19,448 bases of DNA from Serpens sp035497635 (GCA_035497635.1 DATJDB010000143.1:1-19448), one strand, 5' to 3'. Shown: positions 6,641-14,810, numbered from the stretch's first letter. Made by a program: numbers and translations. The notes: generated by a model from the letters alone, not told the origin.

Positions 6641-6698
6641 ACCTGGATCGGCCTGGCGTAACGGAGCCGCCGTCGTGGCCGACCCCTCCGGAGATCCC

Positions 6699-6998
6699 AT
6701 GAAAACAGCCATCCTGTTGCTGGCCGCCTGCAGCTTCGCGGCGCCCGCCTTCGCGGACCCGGAACGCTGCACCAACAACTTGCAGCGGTTCGAGACGGAA
6801 ACCGCCAACCCCACCGCTCACGCATTGGCCAGCGACGCGAACCTGTTCATCGAAAAGGCCCGCGAAGCCCAGAAACGCGGCGATACCCAGGCCTGTGTGG
6901 CCGCCAGTGAGCGCGCCCTCAAATCCGTGGAACAGTCCTATCAGCAAGGCAACGGTTCGAGCGGCGGCAGCGGCGCGGGTTCCGGTGGCGCGGATTGA
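6699..6998 (+). CDS. Small secreted helical protein with Gly/Ser tail, paralogue of the preceding gene (unknown function)
   Basis: The 99-residue product has an N-terminal signal peptide (MKTAILLLAACSFAAPAFA, cleavage after Ala19). LAAC at 8-11 resembles a lipobox, but it leaves a signal of only 10 residues with further hydrophobic sequence after it, so a soluble periplasmic protein is more likely. The mature part is helical with cysteines at 24 and 66, 42 apart (43 in the upstream protein). The motif ACVAASERALKSV lines up with DCLSAVDKAMQLL of that neighbour. The C-terminus is a flexible Gly/Ser tail (about 83-99). I chose ATG 6699, with GGAG at 6690-6693, over an in-frame ATG at 6675 because it starts directly at the signal peptide. 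It is probably co-transcribed with the gene 58 bp upstream. Function unknown. Confidence 0.8.
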   Translation: MKTAILLLAACSFAAPAFADPERCTNNLQRFETETANPTAHALASDANLFIEKAREAQKRGDTQACVAASERALKSVEQSYQQGNGSSGGSGAGSGGAD

Positions 6999-7022
6999 TT
7001 GCGGCGCGGGGAAGGAAGCCCC

Positions 7023-7050
7023 CTTGAAAAGCCACCATCCGCCTCCATCT
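7023..7050 (+). promoter_or_regulatory. Candidate sigma-32 (heat-shock) promoter upstream of ssrA
   Basis: CTTGAA (7023-7028), a 14-bp spacer and CTCCATCT (7043-7050) fit the RpoH consensus with one mismatch in the -10. Spacer length is identical to the grpE and dnaK promoters in this window. The C-run before the -35 also fits the extended consensus. It would give a precursor with about 70 extra 5' nucleotides, to be removed by RNase P. Confidence 0.45.
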
Positions 7051-7088
7051 TGCTAACACGCGACAAGAGGTTCGACGCAATGCGGCAA

Positions 7089-7117
7089 TTGACGTACACT
7101 GCGCCGGACCTTTCTAG
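7089..7117 (+). promoter_or_regulatory. Probable housekeeping promoter of ssrA
   Basis: TTGACG (7089-7094) matches 5 of 6 bases of the sigma-70 -35. It is followed after 17 bp by TTCTAG (7112-7117), a weak -10. A start about 8 bases downstream would coincide with the mature tmRNA 5' end at 7126. Confidence 0.45.
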
Positions 7118-7125
7118 CGACACCT

Positions 7126-7481
7126 GGGGCCGATTAGGATTCGACGCCGGTAATGAAACTTGAGGGGCATGCCGAGTAGGTGACAGTTCTCGTAAATCCG
7201 CTGCCACAACTTATAGTTGCCAACGACGACAACTACGCTCTAGCCGCCTAAGGGCGCTAGCTGACCCTAGGGGATGCCTGTAAACCCGAAGATTAGGTCA
7301 GTCAGATAGAACAGGATCGCCGCCAAGCTCGCTGCAGGTGTAACGGCTAAAACTTATGCAGCTCGCTCCAAGCGCCCTGCCACTCGGGCCGCGAGGAGTT
7401 AACTCAATAGAGATGGCTAAGCATGTAGAACCGATAGCGGAGTCCTGGCGGACGGGGGTTCAAATCCCCCCGGCTCCACCA
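7126..7481 (+). ncRNA. ssrA: Transfer-messenger RNA (tmRNA, 10Sa RNA)
   Basis: tmRNA rescues stalled ribosomes with SmpB, acting first as an alanyl-tRNA and then as a template for a degradation tag. The 5' end GGGGCCGATTAGGATTCGAC is the family signature. The first seven bases (7126-7132) pair with CGGCTCC (7471-7477), and the third pair is G-U, the alanine identity element. A T-arm with TTCAAAT precedes the encoded CCA (7479-7481). The resume codon is GCC 7219-7221, and the tag reading frame 7219-7251 encodes ANDDNYALAA followed by TAA, the tag known from Pseudomonas. Length is 356 nt. A strong terminator starts 7 bp after the CCA. Confidence 0.98.
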
Positions 7482-7487
7482 AACAAG

Positions 7488-7517
7488 CAAAAAAGGCGTC
7501 TTCGGACGCCTTTTTTG
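7488..7517. terminator. Terminator of ssrA, also usable by the convergent ABC operon
   Basis: A perfect 13-bp inverted repeat (7488-7500 and 7505-7517) encloses a TTCG tetraloop, with GGCGTC/GACGCC at the core. Six T follow on the plus strand and six A precede it, so it works in both directions. It lies between the tmRNA 3' end and the stop of the minus-strand ATPase gene (7532). Confidence 0.92.
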
Positions 7518-7531
7518 TGCCCGCTATTCGC

Positions 7532-8242
7532 CTAGCCGAATCCCCTTCCCTCCCCCGCCTCCTCATGGGTTACCCCGTCGCGGATGTGATAGATGCGCTT
7601 GAAGGTGGGGATGATCTTTTCGTCATGGGTCACCACAATGACGGCCGTCTCGTATTTACGCGCCATGTCGTTGAGGATACGGATGACCGCCAGGGCGCGC
7701 TCGGAGTCCAGCGGCGCGGTGGGCTCGTCGGCGAGGACCACCGGCGGACGGTTGACCAGACCGCGGGCGATGGCGACCCGTTGCTGTTCACCGCCCGAGA
7801 GCTGCGAGGGCATCGCCTGGGCGCGGTGCTGCACGTCGAGGGCTGCCAGCAGTTCCAGCGCCCGGCTGCGCGCCTCGCCATTGGCGACGCCGGCGAGCAT
7901 CGGCAGCAGTGCCACGTTGTCGGTGACATTCAGGAACGGGATGAGGTGCGGCGCCTGGAAGACGAAGCCGATCTTGTCGCGTCGCAGAGCGCGCAGGTCG
8001 CGGGCCTTCCAGCCATCGTCGAAGATCACCCGCTCGCCGAGGGTCATGCGCCCGGCGCTCGGGTCGATCACCGCGCCGAGGCATTTGAGCAGCGTGCTCT
8101 TGCCCGAGCCCGACGGGCCGATCAGGCCCACCACTTCGCCCGGGGCCACCTGCATGTTCACTTCCTTTAGGGCATCCACGGCGGTGTCGCCGTGGCCGTA
8201 GCGCTTGCGCAGCCCTTCGATGCGTATGCCGTTGCCGCTCAT
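7532..8242 (-). CDS. ABC transporter ATP-binding protein, DevA/LolD/MacB-like
   Basis: This is the nucleotide-binding subunit that powers the adaptor-permease pair encoded just upstream. The 236-residue product has all ABC motifs: Walker A GPSGSGKST (42-50), Q-loop Gln96, signature LSGGEQQR (148-155), Walker B VVLADE (168-173), the D-loop (PLDSE) and switch His206 (VTHDE). LSGGEQQRVAIARGL with ADEPTAPLDSE is typical of the DevA/MacB/LolD branch. The start at 8242 has an excellent AGGAGG inside the end of the permease gene and lies 2 bp after its stop. It is last in a four-gene operon (tetR, adaptor, permease, ATPase) and ends at the terminator shared with ssrA. Substrate unknown. Confidence 0.92.
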   Translation of the reverse strand: MSGNGIRIEGLRKRYGHGDTAVDALKEVNMQVAPGEVVGLIGPSGSGKSTLLKCLGAVIDPSAGRMTLGERVIFDDGWKARDLRALRRDKIGFVFQAPHLIPFLNVTDNVALLPMLAGVANGEARSRALELLAALDVQHRAQAMPSQLSGGEQQRVAIARGLVNRPPVVLADEPTAPLDSERALAVIRILNDMARKYETAVIVVTHDEKIIPTFKRIYHIRDGVTHEEAGEGRGFG

Positions 8243-8244
8243 GG

Positions 8245-9450
8245 TCAGCCTCCTATCGCTTCGGCCGGGTCGACCCGCAGCGCCATGCGGATCGCCACGA
8301 CACTGGCCAGTACGCAGATCGCCAGCACGGCGAGGAAGCCGATGACCGTGTCGAGCGGCATCAGCAGCACATATTTGGGAAACAGCGGCGCGGCGAAGGT
8401 GGCGGTGATCTTGCCGACCACGAAGCCGATCACCCCCAGAGCCAGCGCCTGCTGCACGATCATCGCGGCGATGGTGCGGTTGCGCGTGCCGATGAGTTTC
8501 AGCACGGCGATCTCGCGGATCTTGTCCATCGTCAGCGAGTAGATGATGAAGGCGACGATGGCCGCGCTGACCATGGCCAGGATCGCCAGGAACATGCCGA
8601 TCTGCTTGGCCGAGGTGGCGATCAGCTTGCCGACCAGGATCTCCTCCATCTGCGCCCGGGTGTAGACCGTCAGGCGCTTCCAGCGGCGGATCGACTCGGC
8701 CACCTCGTCCGGCGCATGGCCGGGCTTGAGGGTGACCAGCACCGCGTTGACGAACGCATTGGTGCTTTGCGAGGCGAACACCGCCTCCAGCAGACCCGGC
8801 GTGCCGGGCCGGTTGAAGGCCGGGTTGGCCTCGGTGCGCCGGCGGCTTTGCCAGATGGCGTCGCTGTCCTTGAGGAACTGAGCTTCCTGGGCGTCCTTGA
8901 GCGGGATGAATAGCATGGGGTCGCCGCCGGAGGAGACCATGCGCCGGGTCAGGCCGACCACGCGGTAGTGATTGCGGCGTATCTTCAGCTCGTCGCCGAG
9001 CCGGAAACCGGTGCCGACGTCGGCCACCGCCTCGTAATGGCCACGGGTGATCTGGCGGCCAGCAATCAGATAGGGCGGCCAGCCCGGGGTGGCGCCGGCC
9101 TGGCCGGGGGCGATACCCACCACCATGGCGCGCACATCGCGCTCGCCCTGGCGCACCTGCATGGTCAGGTAGGTCACATTGGCGGCGCGGGCGACGCCCG
9201 GCATGGCAAGCACGGCGCGATAGAGGTCGTCGTTGAGGCTGGAAGGTTCCGCATAGGGGCCCAGGGTGTCTTTCTGCACCACCCACAGGTCGGCGCCGCT
9301 GTTGTCCAGCAGAGCCCGGCCGTCGGCCACCATGCCCCGGTACACGCCCGCCATGATCAGGGTGACGCCGATCAGCAGGCCCAGGCCGACGCCGGTGAAC
9401 ACGAACTTGCCCAGCGAATGCAGGATGTCGCGCCCGGCCAGGCTGATCAT
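8245..9450 (-). CDS. ABC transporter permease, FtsX/DevC-like
   Basis: Inner-membrane permease of the FtsX/MacB fold, 401 residues. One N-terminal membrane segment (about 16-36) is followed by a large periplasmic domain (about 40-280). Three C-terminal segments follow (about 284-305, 325-350, 367-392). The cytoplasmic coupling sequence MDKIREIAVLKLIGTRNR is between segments 2 and 3, and the end RVDPAEAIGG is typical of FtsX permeases. The periplasmic part (GADLWVVQKDTLGPYAEPSS) resembles DevC. The ATG at 9448-9450 overlaps the adaptor stop codon (ATGA), so the two are translationally coupled; a longer reading frame from 9633 is only out-of-frame adaptor sequence. It likely drives periplasm-to-outside export or lipid extraction rather than classical transport across the inner membrane. 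Confidence 0.92.
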   Translation of the reverse strand: MISLAGRDILHSLGKFVFTGVGLGLLIGVTLIMAGVYRGMVADGRALLDNSGADLWVVQKDTLGPYAEPSSLNDDLYRAVLAMPGVARAANVTYLTMQVRQGERDVRAMVVGIAPGQAGATPGWPPYLIAGRQITRGHYEAVADVGTGFRLGDELKIRRNHYRVVGLTRRMVSSGGDPMLFIPLKDAQEAQFLKDSDAIWQSRRRTEANPAFNRPGTPGLLEAVFASQSTNAFVNAVLVTLKPGHAPDEVAESIRRWKRLTVYTRAQMEEILVGKLIATSAKQIGMFLAILAMVSAAIVAFIIYSLTMDKIREIAVLKLIGTRNRTIAAMIVQQALALGVIGFVVGKITATFAAPLFPKYVLLMPLDTVIGFLAVLAICVLASVVAIRMALRVDPAEAIGG

Positions 9451-10598
9451 CGCAGCGCTCCCACCAGCGGCTCGGCCACCTGGAGGGTGCTGTTCTCGGT
9501 CAGCACCTTTTCGCTGTAGACCACCACCTGATCGCCGATGGCGAGGCCGTCGCGCACCTGCACGACGCCATCCAGATCGGTGGCTCCGAGCTTCACGGGG
9601 ATAAAGTGCAGCGCGCCGGCATCGACCCGCCACACCCCGATCCGATCGCCCTGGCGCCGTATGGCGGCATTGGGAATGGTCGGTGCGGCCGGCAGCGCGG
9701 TGAGTTCGACTGTCACTTCCGCCAGTTCACCCAGCGGCGGGCGGGGTTGCGGGAGCTGGTCGAAGACCACCTTGGCCAGCGTTTCCTCGGTCACCGCGTC
9801 GGCCTTGGGCTCCACACGCAGCACCCGGCCCGGCAGCAGCTGTCCACCCTGCGAACGCAAGGCGATGCGTGCCGGCAGCCCGCTAGCCAGACCCGCCGCG
9901 CTCAGTTGATCGAAGCGCACGTTGATCCACAGGCTGGCGGGATCAATCACTTCCACCACGGTCTGGCCGGCGACCAGGGTCGTGCCGGGGTCGGCGTCAC
10001 GCTGCACCACCAGGCCCGCCACCGGCGCAATCAGGCGCAAGTTCATGCGCTGCGCCACCAGCGCTTCGCGCTCGGCGCCCACGCGGGCCAGTTCTTCCTG
10101 CGCGACGGCCAGCGCGGCCTCGGCGATCTGCAGTTCCTGGCGCTTGGTGGAAGCGATTTCCTCGCTGGTCGAGCGTACCGCGAACAGCTGTTCATAGCGC
10201 TGCGCCTGGCGGGCGGCGTGATCGTGGCGCGCCCGGGCCTCGCGCACCAGCGCCTGGGCGCGCTTGAAGGCCGCCTCCTGGGCACGCACCCGGTGATCGA
10301 GATCGACCGGGTCCATCTCGCCGAGCAACTGCCCGGCCTGGACCGCGTCACCCACATGCACGTCCAGGTGCTTCACGCGGCCGGCCGCCGTCGGCCCGAT
10401 CTTGTAGACGTAACGGGCTTCCACCGCGCCGATGCCGAACAGCGCCGGGCGGATTTCGCTCGATTGCACGGTGGTCAGCGTCACCGCCACCGGCGCGAGC
10501 GGGCCGGAGCGCATGCCGACATAGAGGAACAGCGCCAGCAACGGCACGATAATGGCCAGCAGCGCCAGGCTGCGGCCGCGCAAGGGCAAGCGTTTCAT
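9447..10598 (-). CDS. Periplasmic adaptor (HlyD/membrane-fusion family), DevB-like
   Basis: The 383-residue adaptor bridges the permease to an outer-membrane channel of TolC type. A membrane anchor covers about residues 10-29. The first lipoyl half is at about 65-97 (PTAAGRVKHLDVHVGDAVQAG) and the alpha-helical hairpin at about 100-185, rich in Ala/Arg/Glu/Gln. The second lipoyl half is at about 186-218 (LIAPVAGLVVQRDADPGTTL), followed by a beta barrel and a membrane-proximal domain (PTIPNAAIRRQGDRIGVWRV). No outer-membrane channel gene is present in the operon, so a shared TolC would be needed. Its ATG overlaps the tetR stop (ATGA, 10595-10598), and its stop overlaps the permease start. Confidence 0.92.
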   Translation of the reverse strand: MKRLPLRGRSLALLAIIVPLLALFLYVGMRSGPLAPVAVTLTTVQSSEIRPALFGIGAVEARYVYKIGPTAAGRVKHLDVHVGDAVQAGQLLGEMDPVDLDHRVRAQEAAFKRAQALVREARARHDHAARQAQRYEQLFAVRSTSEEIASTKRQELQIAEAALAVAQEELARVGAEREALVAQRMNLRLIAPVAGLVVQRDADPGTTLVAGQTVVEVIDPASLWINVRFDQLSAAGLASGLPARIALRSQGGQLLPGRVLRVEPKADAVTEETLAKVVFDQLPQPRPPLGELAEVTVELTALPAAPTIPNAAIRRQGDRIGVWRVDAGALHFIPVKLGATDLDGVVQVRDGLAIGDQVVVYSEKVLTENSTLQVAEPLVGALR

Positions 10599-11203
10599 AG
10601 TGCGCTCCCGATGCCGTGCCGGTAGATGGCAAAGACTCGCGGTGCGTCGCCACGCATGCGCTCGACGTCACCAGCCAGCAGCGACTGCATGATCAACCCC
10701 TGAATGGTGCCAATGAATAAGATTGCCGCCGCCTCGCTATCCAGGCCCACGGGCAATTCACCGTTGCCCTTGCCCGTCTCGATCAGGCGATGCAAACGCT
10801 CGCCATAGCGCTTGAGCAGGGTCTGCGCCATACGCTTGGCCGGGGTCGACTCGGCGCGTTGCAACTCGCCAAACAGCATGCGTGGCACACCGGGGTGCTC
10901 GATCACGAACTCGACATGGCTCATGAACATCGCTTCCATGGCCGCCAGTGGCGACGCGATACCCTGGGCAGATTGGTCGATGCGCTTGAGCAGCCGCTCC
11001 GCCACCCACTCCATGACCGATTGCCAGATGGCCTCCTTGCTGGGGAAATGCCGGAACAGCGCGCCCTGGGTCACGCCCATGTGCTGGGCGATGGCTGCCG
11101 TGGTGATGTCGCTGGGATTGCGCGCACCGGCAAGCTGCACCACGGCCTCCACGGTCAGGGTGCGGCGCTCGTCGGCCGGAAGGTGCTTGCTGTGGTTGCT
11201 CAT
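10595..11203 (-). CDS. TetR-family transcriptional regulator
   Basis: The 202-residue product has an N-terminal TetR helix-turn-helix (about 33-60: ITTAAIAQHMGVTQGALFRHF, then SKEAIW). A helical ligand-binding and dimer domain follows, including FVIEHPGVPRMLFGELQRAE and ILFIGTIQGLIMQSLLAGDV, as in the AcrR/BetI-like subgroup. It is first in the operon and joined to the adaptor gene by a 4-bp overlap. A 16-bp imperfect palindrome lies 16-31 bp before its ATG over a probable -10 box. The natural reading is that it represses its own operon and is released by a substrate of the exporter. The ligand cannot be deduced. Confidence 0.92.
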   Translation of the reverse strand: MSNHSKHLPADERRTLTVEAVVQLAGARNPSDITTAAIAQHMGVTQGALFRHFPSKEAIWQSVMEWVAERLLKRIDQSAQGIASPLAAMEAMFMSHVEFVIEHPGVPRMLFGELQRAESTPAKRMAQTLLKRYGERLHRLIETGKGNGELPVGLDSEAAAILFIGTIQGLIMQSLLAGDVERMRGDAPRVFAIYRHGIGSAL

Positions 11204-11218
11204 GCTCGCCCCGAAAGA

Positions 11219-11234
11219 TAGTAATCGGTCACTA
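11219..11234. promoter_or_regulatory. Candidate TetR operator at the tetR-exporter promoter
   Basis: TAGTAATCGGTCACTA is an imperfect palindrome with TAGT/ACTA ends and inner A/T and CG matches (12 of 16 positions symmetric). It overlaps a TACTAT (11218-11223, minus strand) that fits a -10 box for tetR. Position and form suit autoregulation by the TetR protein. Confidence 0.5.
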
Positions 11235-11367
11235 CCTTATCACCGGGCAGTCGCGCCGGTAACCCCGTCGGCGCACGTCGCGGGAACTCGCCGCGCCGGC
11301 CAGCTTCGTACTGTTGCAGGGACGCCATTCGTTCCCACGCCGGAAGGCTTACCCACAGGAGCCCAGC

Positions 11368-11796
11368 ATGCTCTCAAGCCATCCCTACGATGCGCCGGCG
11401 GACGACGCGGATCGCGTCCGCCGCTCCACGTCAGACGAGGTCAACGACGAGATCGATCGCCGGACCCAGCAGAACATCCACCATTTCAGCGGCCTCGACC
11501 GCCACGACATCCTGCGGCGCATCGACGCGCTGGAGCGGGAATGGGATGTCGAGCGCATTCTCGAGGTCAATGCCTCGACCCTCGCGCTGACCGGCCTGGT
11601 GCTGGGGCTCACCGTGAACCGCAGGTGGTTCCTGCTGCCCGGCGTGGTACTGCCCTTCCTGTTGCAGCATGGCCTGCAGGGCTGGTGTCCGCCGCTGCCG
11701 ATCCTGCGCCGTCTGGGCGTGCGTACCCGGGGCGAGATCGACCGGGAGAAATTTGCTCTGCTGGAATCCCTGCAGGGCGGCCGCAAGGCTCCGTGA
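11368..11796 (+). CDS. DUF2892-type small membrane protein
   Basis: The 142-residue protein is unnamed. A charged N-terminal half includes NIHHFSGLDRHDILRRIDAL and EREWDVERILEVNAS. A hydrophobic hairpin follows (about 66-77 and 84-100: LALTGLVLGLTVNRRWFLL, then PGVVLPFLLQHGLQGW), and the end CPPLPILRRLGVRTRGEID is characteristic of DUF2892 (YgaP transmembrane-like) proteins. I chose ATG 11368 because CAGGAG lies at 11356-11361; longer in-frame starts lack this. It is monocistronic, divergent from tetR and convergent with the LysR gene, with only 3 bp between stops. Function not known. Confidence 0.82.
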   Translation: MLSSHPYDAPADDADRVRRSTSDEVNDEIDRRTQQNIHHFSGLDRHDILRRIDALEREWDVERILEVNASTLALTGLVLGLTVNRRWFLLPGVVLPFLLQHGLQGWCPPLPILRRLGVRTRGEIDREKFALLESLQGGRKAP

Positions 11797-11799
11797 TGT

Positions 11800-12717
11800 T
11801 CAGCGCTGCGTCGCGAACATCGGCGACTGCGCGAACGCCTCCACCAGGTAGTCGATCATCGCCCGCACCTTGGCCGGCGGGCGGCGGTCCGGCGGATACA
11901 GCACATGGATGCCGCCCAGCGTGCAGGTGGGCTGGTCCAGCGTCACTTCCAGCAGGTCACCCCGCCCGAGGGCATCGGCGACGATGAACAAGGGCTGGTA
12001 GATCAGCCCCTGGCCGCCGATGGCCGCCGCCGTCAGCGCGTCGCCATTGTTGGCGGCCAGGTCGCCGCTGACCGGTACCCGCACGCCGCCATCACGGCCG
12101 AACGCCCATTCCTTGCCGCCCGCCCAGGACGACAGGCTGTAGCCCAGGCAGTTGTGCTGCACCAGCTCGGCCACGCGCCGGGGAATGCCGCGTTGTTCCA
12201 GGTAGGACGGAGCAGCGCAGACGCACATCGGGCAATCGCCCAGCTTGCGCGCCTGCAGCTGGCTGTCGGCCAGGTGGCCGATGCGGATGATCAGATCCCA
12301 GCCGCCTTCGAGCATGTCGACCTGGCTGTCGGTCAGGCCCAGCTCGATGCGCACGGCGGGATGGCGGCGACTGAAGGCCGGGAGCAAGGGGGCGATGAAG
12401 CGGCTGCCGAACGACAGCGGCGCGTTGAGGCGCAACAGACCGCGCGCTTCGATGCGCTGCGAGGCGGCCATCGCCTCGGCCTCGTCGATCTCCGGCAGGA
12501 TGCGCTGGCAGGCGTCCAGATAGGCGCTGCCGGCTTCGGTGAGGCTCAGCCGCCGGGTGGTGCGGTGCAGCAGCTTGACGCCCAGGCGCGACTCCAGCGC
12601 ATCGATATGCTTGGTGGCCATCGCGGCGGACATGTCCAGCTGGCGCGCCGCCGCCGACAGGCTGCCGGTTGCGATGGCCCGCACGAATACCCGCATTCCG
12701 GTGACCCGATCCAGCAT
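11800..12717 (-). CDS. LysR-family transcriptional regulator
   Basis: The 305-residue product has the LysR winged helix-turn-helix at about residues 1-62 (GSLSAAARQLDMSAAMATKH, then LESRLGVKLLHRTTRRLSLT). A periplasmic-binding-protein-like effector domain follows (about 90-300). The sequence is of the CrgA/AphB-like subgroup common in Pseudomonas (LRLNAPLSFGSRFIAPLLP and DLIIRIGHLADSQLQARKL). It is divergent from the dioxygenase gene with 104 bp between the two ATGs, the standard layout for a LysR regulator and its target. It therefore most likely controls the dioxygenase-SDR-DUF2218-b561 set. Its inducer is unknown. Confidence 0.93.
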   Translation of the reverse strand: MLDRVTGMRVFVRAIATGSLSAAARQLDMSAAMATKHIDALESRLGVKLLHRTTRRLSLTEAGSAYLDACQRILPEIDEAEAMAASQRIEARGLLRLNAPLSFGSRFIAPLLPAFSRRHPAVRIELGLTDSQVDMLEGGWDLIIRIGHLADSQLQARKLGDCPMCVCAAPSYLEQRGIPRRVAELVQHNCLGYSLSSWAGGKEWAFGRDGGVRVPVSGDLAANNGDALTAAAIGGQGLIYQPLFIVADALGRGDLLEVTLDQPTCTLGGIHVLYPPDRRPPAKVRAMIDYLVEAFAQSPMFATQR

Positions 12718-12743
12718 TTGATTTCCTACCCATGATTAAAGGT

Positions 12744-12756
12744 GAACCCTCGGTTC
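12744..12756. promoter_or_regulatory. Inverted repeat in the LysR/dioxygenase divergent promoter
   Basis: GAACC (12744-12748) and GGTTC (12752-12756) form a perfect inverted repeat around CTC, 27 bp before the LysR start codon. A TTGACA (12774-12779) on the plus strand could be a -35 for the dioxygenase gene, though no clear -10 is seen. The repeat is a possible LysR site; it does not fit T-N11-A well. Confidence 0.3.
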
Positions 12757-12821
12757 GGCCGATTATCACTTCTTTGACAGCAAGCGATACTGCCAACAAA
12801 GCCGTTTACCGGAGCACAGCC

Positions 12822-13637
12822 ATGCCCACCACCGCACCCCTTCGCCAACCGACGCTGTTCATTCCCCATGGCGCCGGCCCCTGCTTCTTCATGGACTGGA
12901 ACCCGCCGACCGCATGGAACCGCATGGCCGACTACCTGCGCAGCGTGGCCGACACGCTGCCCGAACGACCGCGCGCCATCGTCATGGTCTCGGCGCACTG
13001 GCTGGAACCGGCGTTCAGCGTGACCGGCGCGCCCCGCCCCGAGCTGATCCATGACTACTTCGGCTTTCCGCCCCACACCTACGAACTGCGTTACCCCGCT
13101 CCCGGCGACCCGGCGCTGGCCGAACGGGTGGCCACGCTGCTCAATCAGGGCGGCCAGCCCGCCCGGGTGGATCCGCAACGCGGCTTCGACCATGGCCTGT
13201 TCATCCCGCTGAAACTGGTATTCCCGGAGGCCGACATCCCGGTCATCCAGCTGTCCCTGCGCCATGACCTCGACCCGCAGGCCCACTTGGAGGCCGGCCG
13301 CGCGCTGGCGCCACTGCGCGACCAAGGCGTGCTGATCATCGGCAGCGGCATGAGCTTTCACAACATGCGCGGCTACGGCGACGCCCGTTTCGCAGCGCCG
13401 TCCGAGCAGTTCGACCGCTGGCTGACGGACACCGTGGAAGCCGAGCCCGCCGAGCGCTACCAGCGCCTGGTCGACTGGGCGCAGGCGCCCGCCGCGCGGC
13501 TGTGCCATCCGCCGCGCGCAGAGGAGCACCTGATCCCGCTGCTGGTGGCGGCCGGTGCCGCAGAAAACGACCCGGGGCGGCGCGGCTTCACCGATCAGGT
13601 GCTCGACGTCACCCTTTCCGCATTCCACTTCGGCTGA
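12822..13637 (+). CDS. LigB/DODA-type extradiol ring-cleavage dioxygenase (YgiD-like)
   Basis: The 271-residue protein belongs to the class III extradiol dioxygenase (LigB, DODA, YgiD) fold, whose members use a His-bound metal to open catechol-type rings. Visible family motifs are FIPHGAGPCFFMD (His16), IVMVSAHW (His59), DYFGFPPHTYELRYPAPG, the catalytic-type RGFDHGLFIPL (His124), GSGMSFHNMRG (His180) and EEHLIPLLVAAGAA. Length matches YgiD homologues. ATG 12822 has GGAG at 12811-12814; an upstream in-frame ATG at 12732 lies in the promoter region. It is divergent from LysR and first of a probable four-gene operon, with the SDR start 11 bp after its stop. The substrate is not deducible; many homologues are annotated only by fold. 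Confidence 0.9.
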   Translation: MPTTAPLRQPTLFIPHGAGPCFFMDWNPPTAWNRMADYLRSVADTLPERPRAIVMVSAHWLEPAFSVTGAPRPELIHDYFGFPPHTYELRYPAPGDPALAERVATLLNQGGQPARVDPQRGFDHGLFIPLKLVFPEADIPVIQLSLRHDLDPQAHLEAGRALAPLRDQGVLIIGSGMSFHNMRGYGDARFAAPSEQFDRWLTDTVEAEPAERYQRLVDWAQAPAARLCHPPRAEEHLIPLLVAAGAAENDPGRRGFTDQVLDVTLSAFHFG

Positions 13638-13648
13638 GGAGCCTTGTC

Positions 13649-14443
<795 letters not shown>

Positions 14444-14491
14444 GACAATGTCTCGGACCTGTCACTGCCAACGCGTACAAGGAGACCCAGC

Positions 14492-14776
14492 ATGCCGGAA
14501 TCCAGCACCCAGATCGCCACGGACAATCCACAGCGCCTGATCACCCGCCTGAGCAATCACTGGGCGCACAAGTTCCCGGTCACGCGCGGGGAAGGACGCA
14601 GCGAAATATCGCTGAGCCTTGGCCTGTGCCAGCTCGAGGCGCACGGAACCACACTGCGGGTGCGACTGAAAGGCGAGGAGGACGCGCTAGGGCAACTCGA
14701 GACGGTGGCGGCCAGTCATTTGCAACGCATGGCTGCCGAACCGCTGCCCGAGTTCATCTGGCAACGGCAGGCGTGA
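14492..14776 (+). CDS. DUF2218 family protein
   Basis: The 94-residue protein matches the DUF2218 pattern: an N-terminal ARxxTxxPxRYxxxLxxHWxHK-like segment (here TDNPQRLITRLSNHWAHKF), a central short beta region with a Gly-containing turn, and SHLQRMA near the C-terminal WQ. No enzymatic motif is known for the family. AAGGAG at 14479-14484 gives a good ribosome site. It lies 48 bp after the SDR and 34 bp before cytochrome b561, all on the same strand, so it is probably part of the same transcript. Small cytoplasmic protein; role unknown. Confidence 0.85.
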   Translation: MPESSTQIATDNPQRLITRLSNHWAHKFPVTRGEGRSEISLSLGLCQLEAHGTTLRVRLKGEEDALGQLETVAASHLQRMAAEPLPEFIWQRQA

Positions 14777-14810
14777 AGCCACGCCACCCCGATTCGACAA
14801 GGAGCAACCT

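Noticed and set aside
8243..9286. An N-terminal extension of the ATPase gene, making a 584-residue protein
   Set aside because: The extra residues are the permease gene read in the wrong frame. The ATPase starts at 8242 with an AGGAGG site and complete ABC motifs.
11283..11310. A second sigma-E-like site (GGAACTC-N15-TTCGTA) before the DUF2892 gene
   Set aside because: The -10 half keeps only the TC core and final A. In GC-rich DNA this level of match is expected by chance.
12726..13628. A 300-codon minus-strand open frame opposite the dioxygenase
   Set aside because: The plus-strand product matches the LigB/DODA family with ordered His motifs; the minus frame is a shadow.
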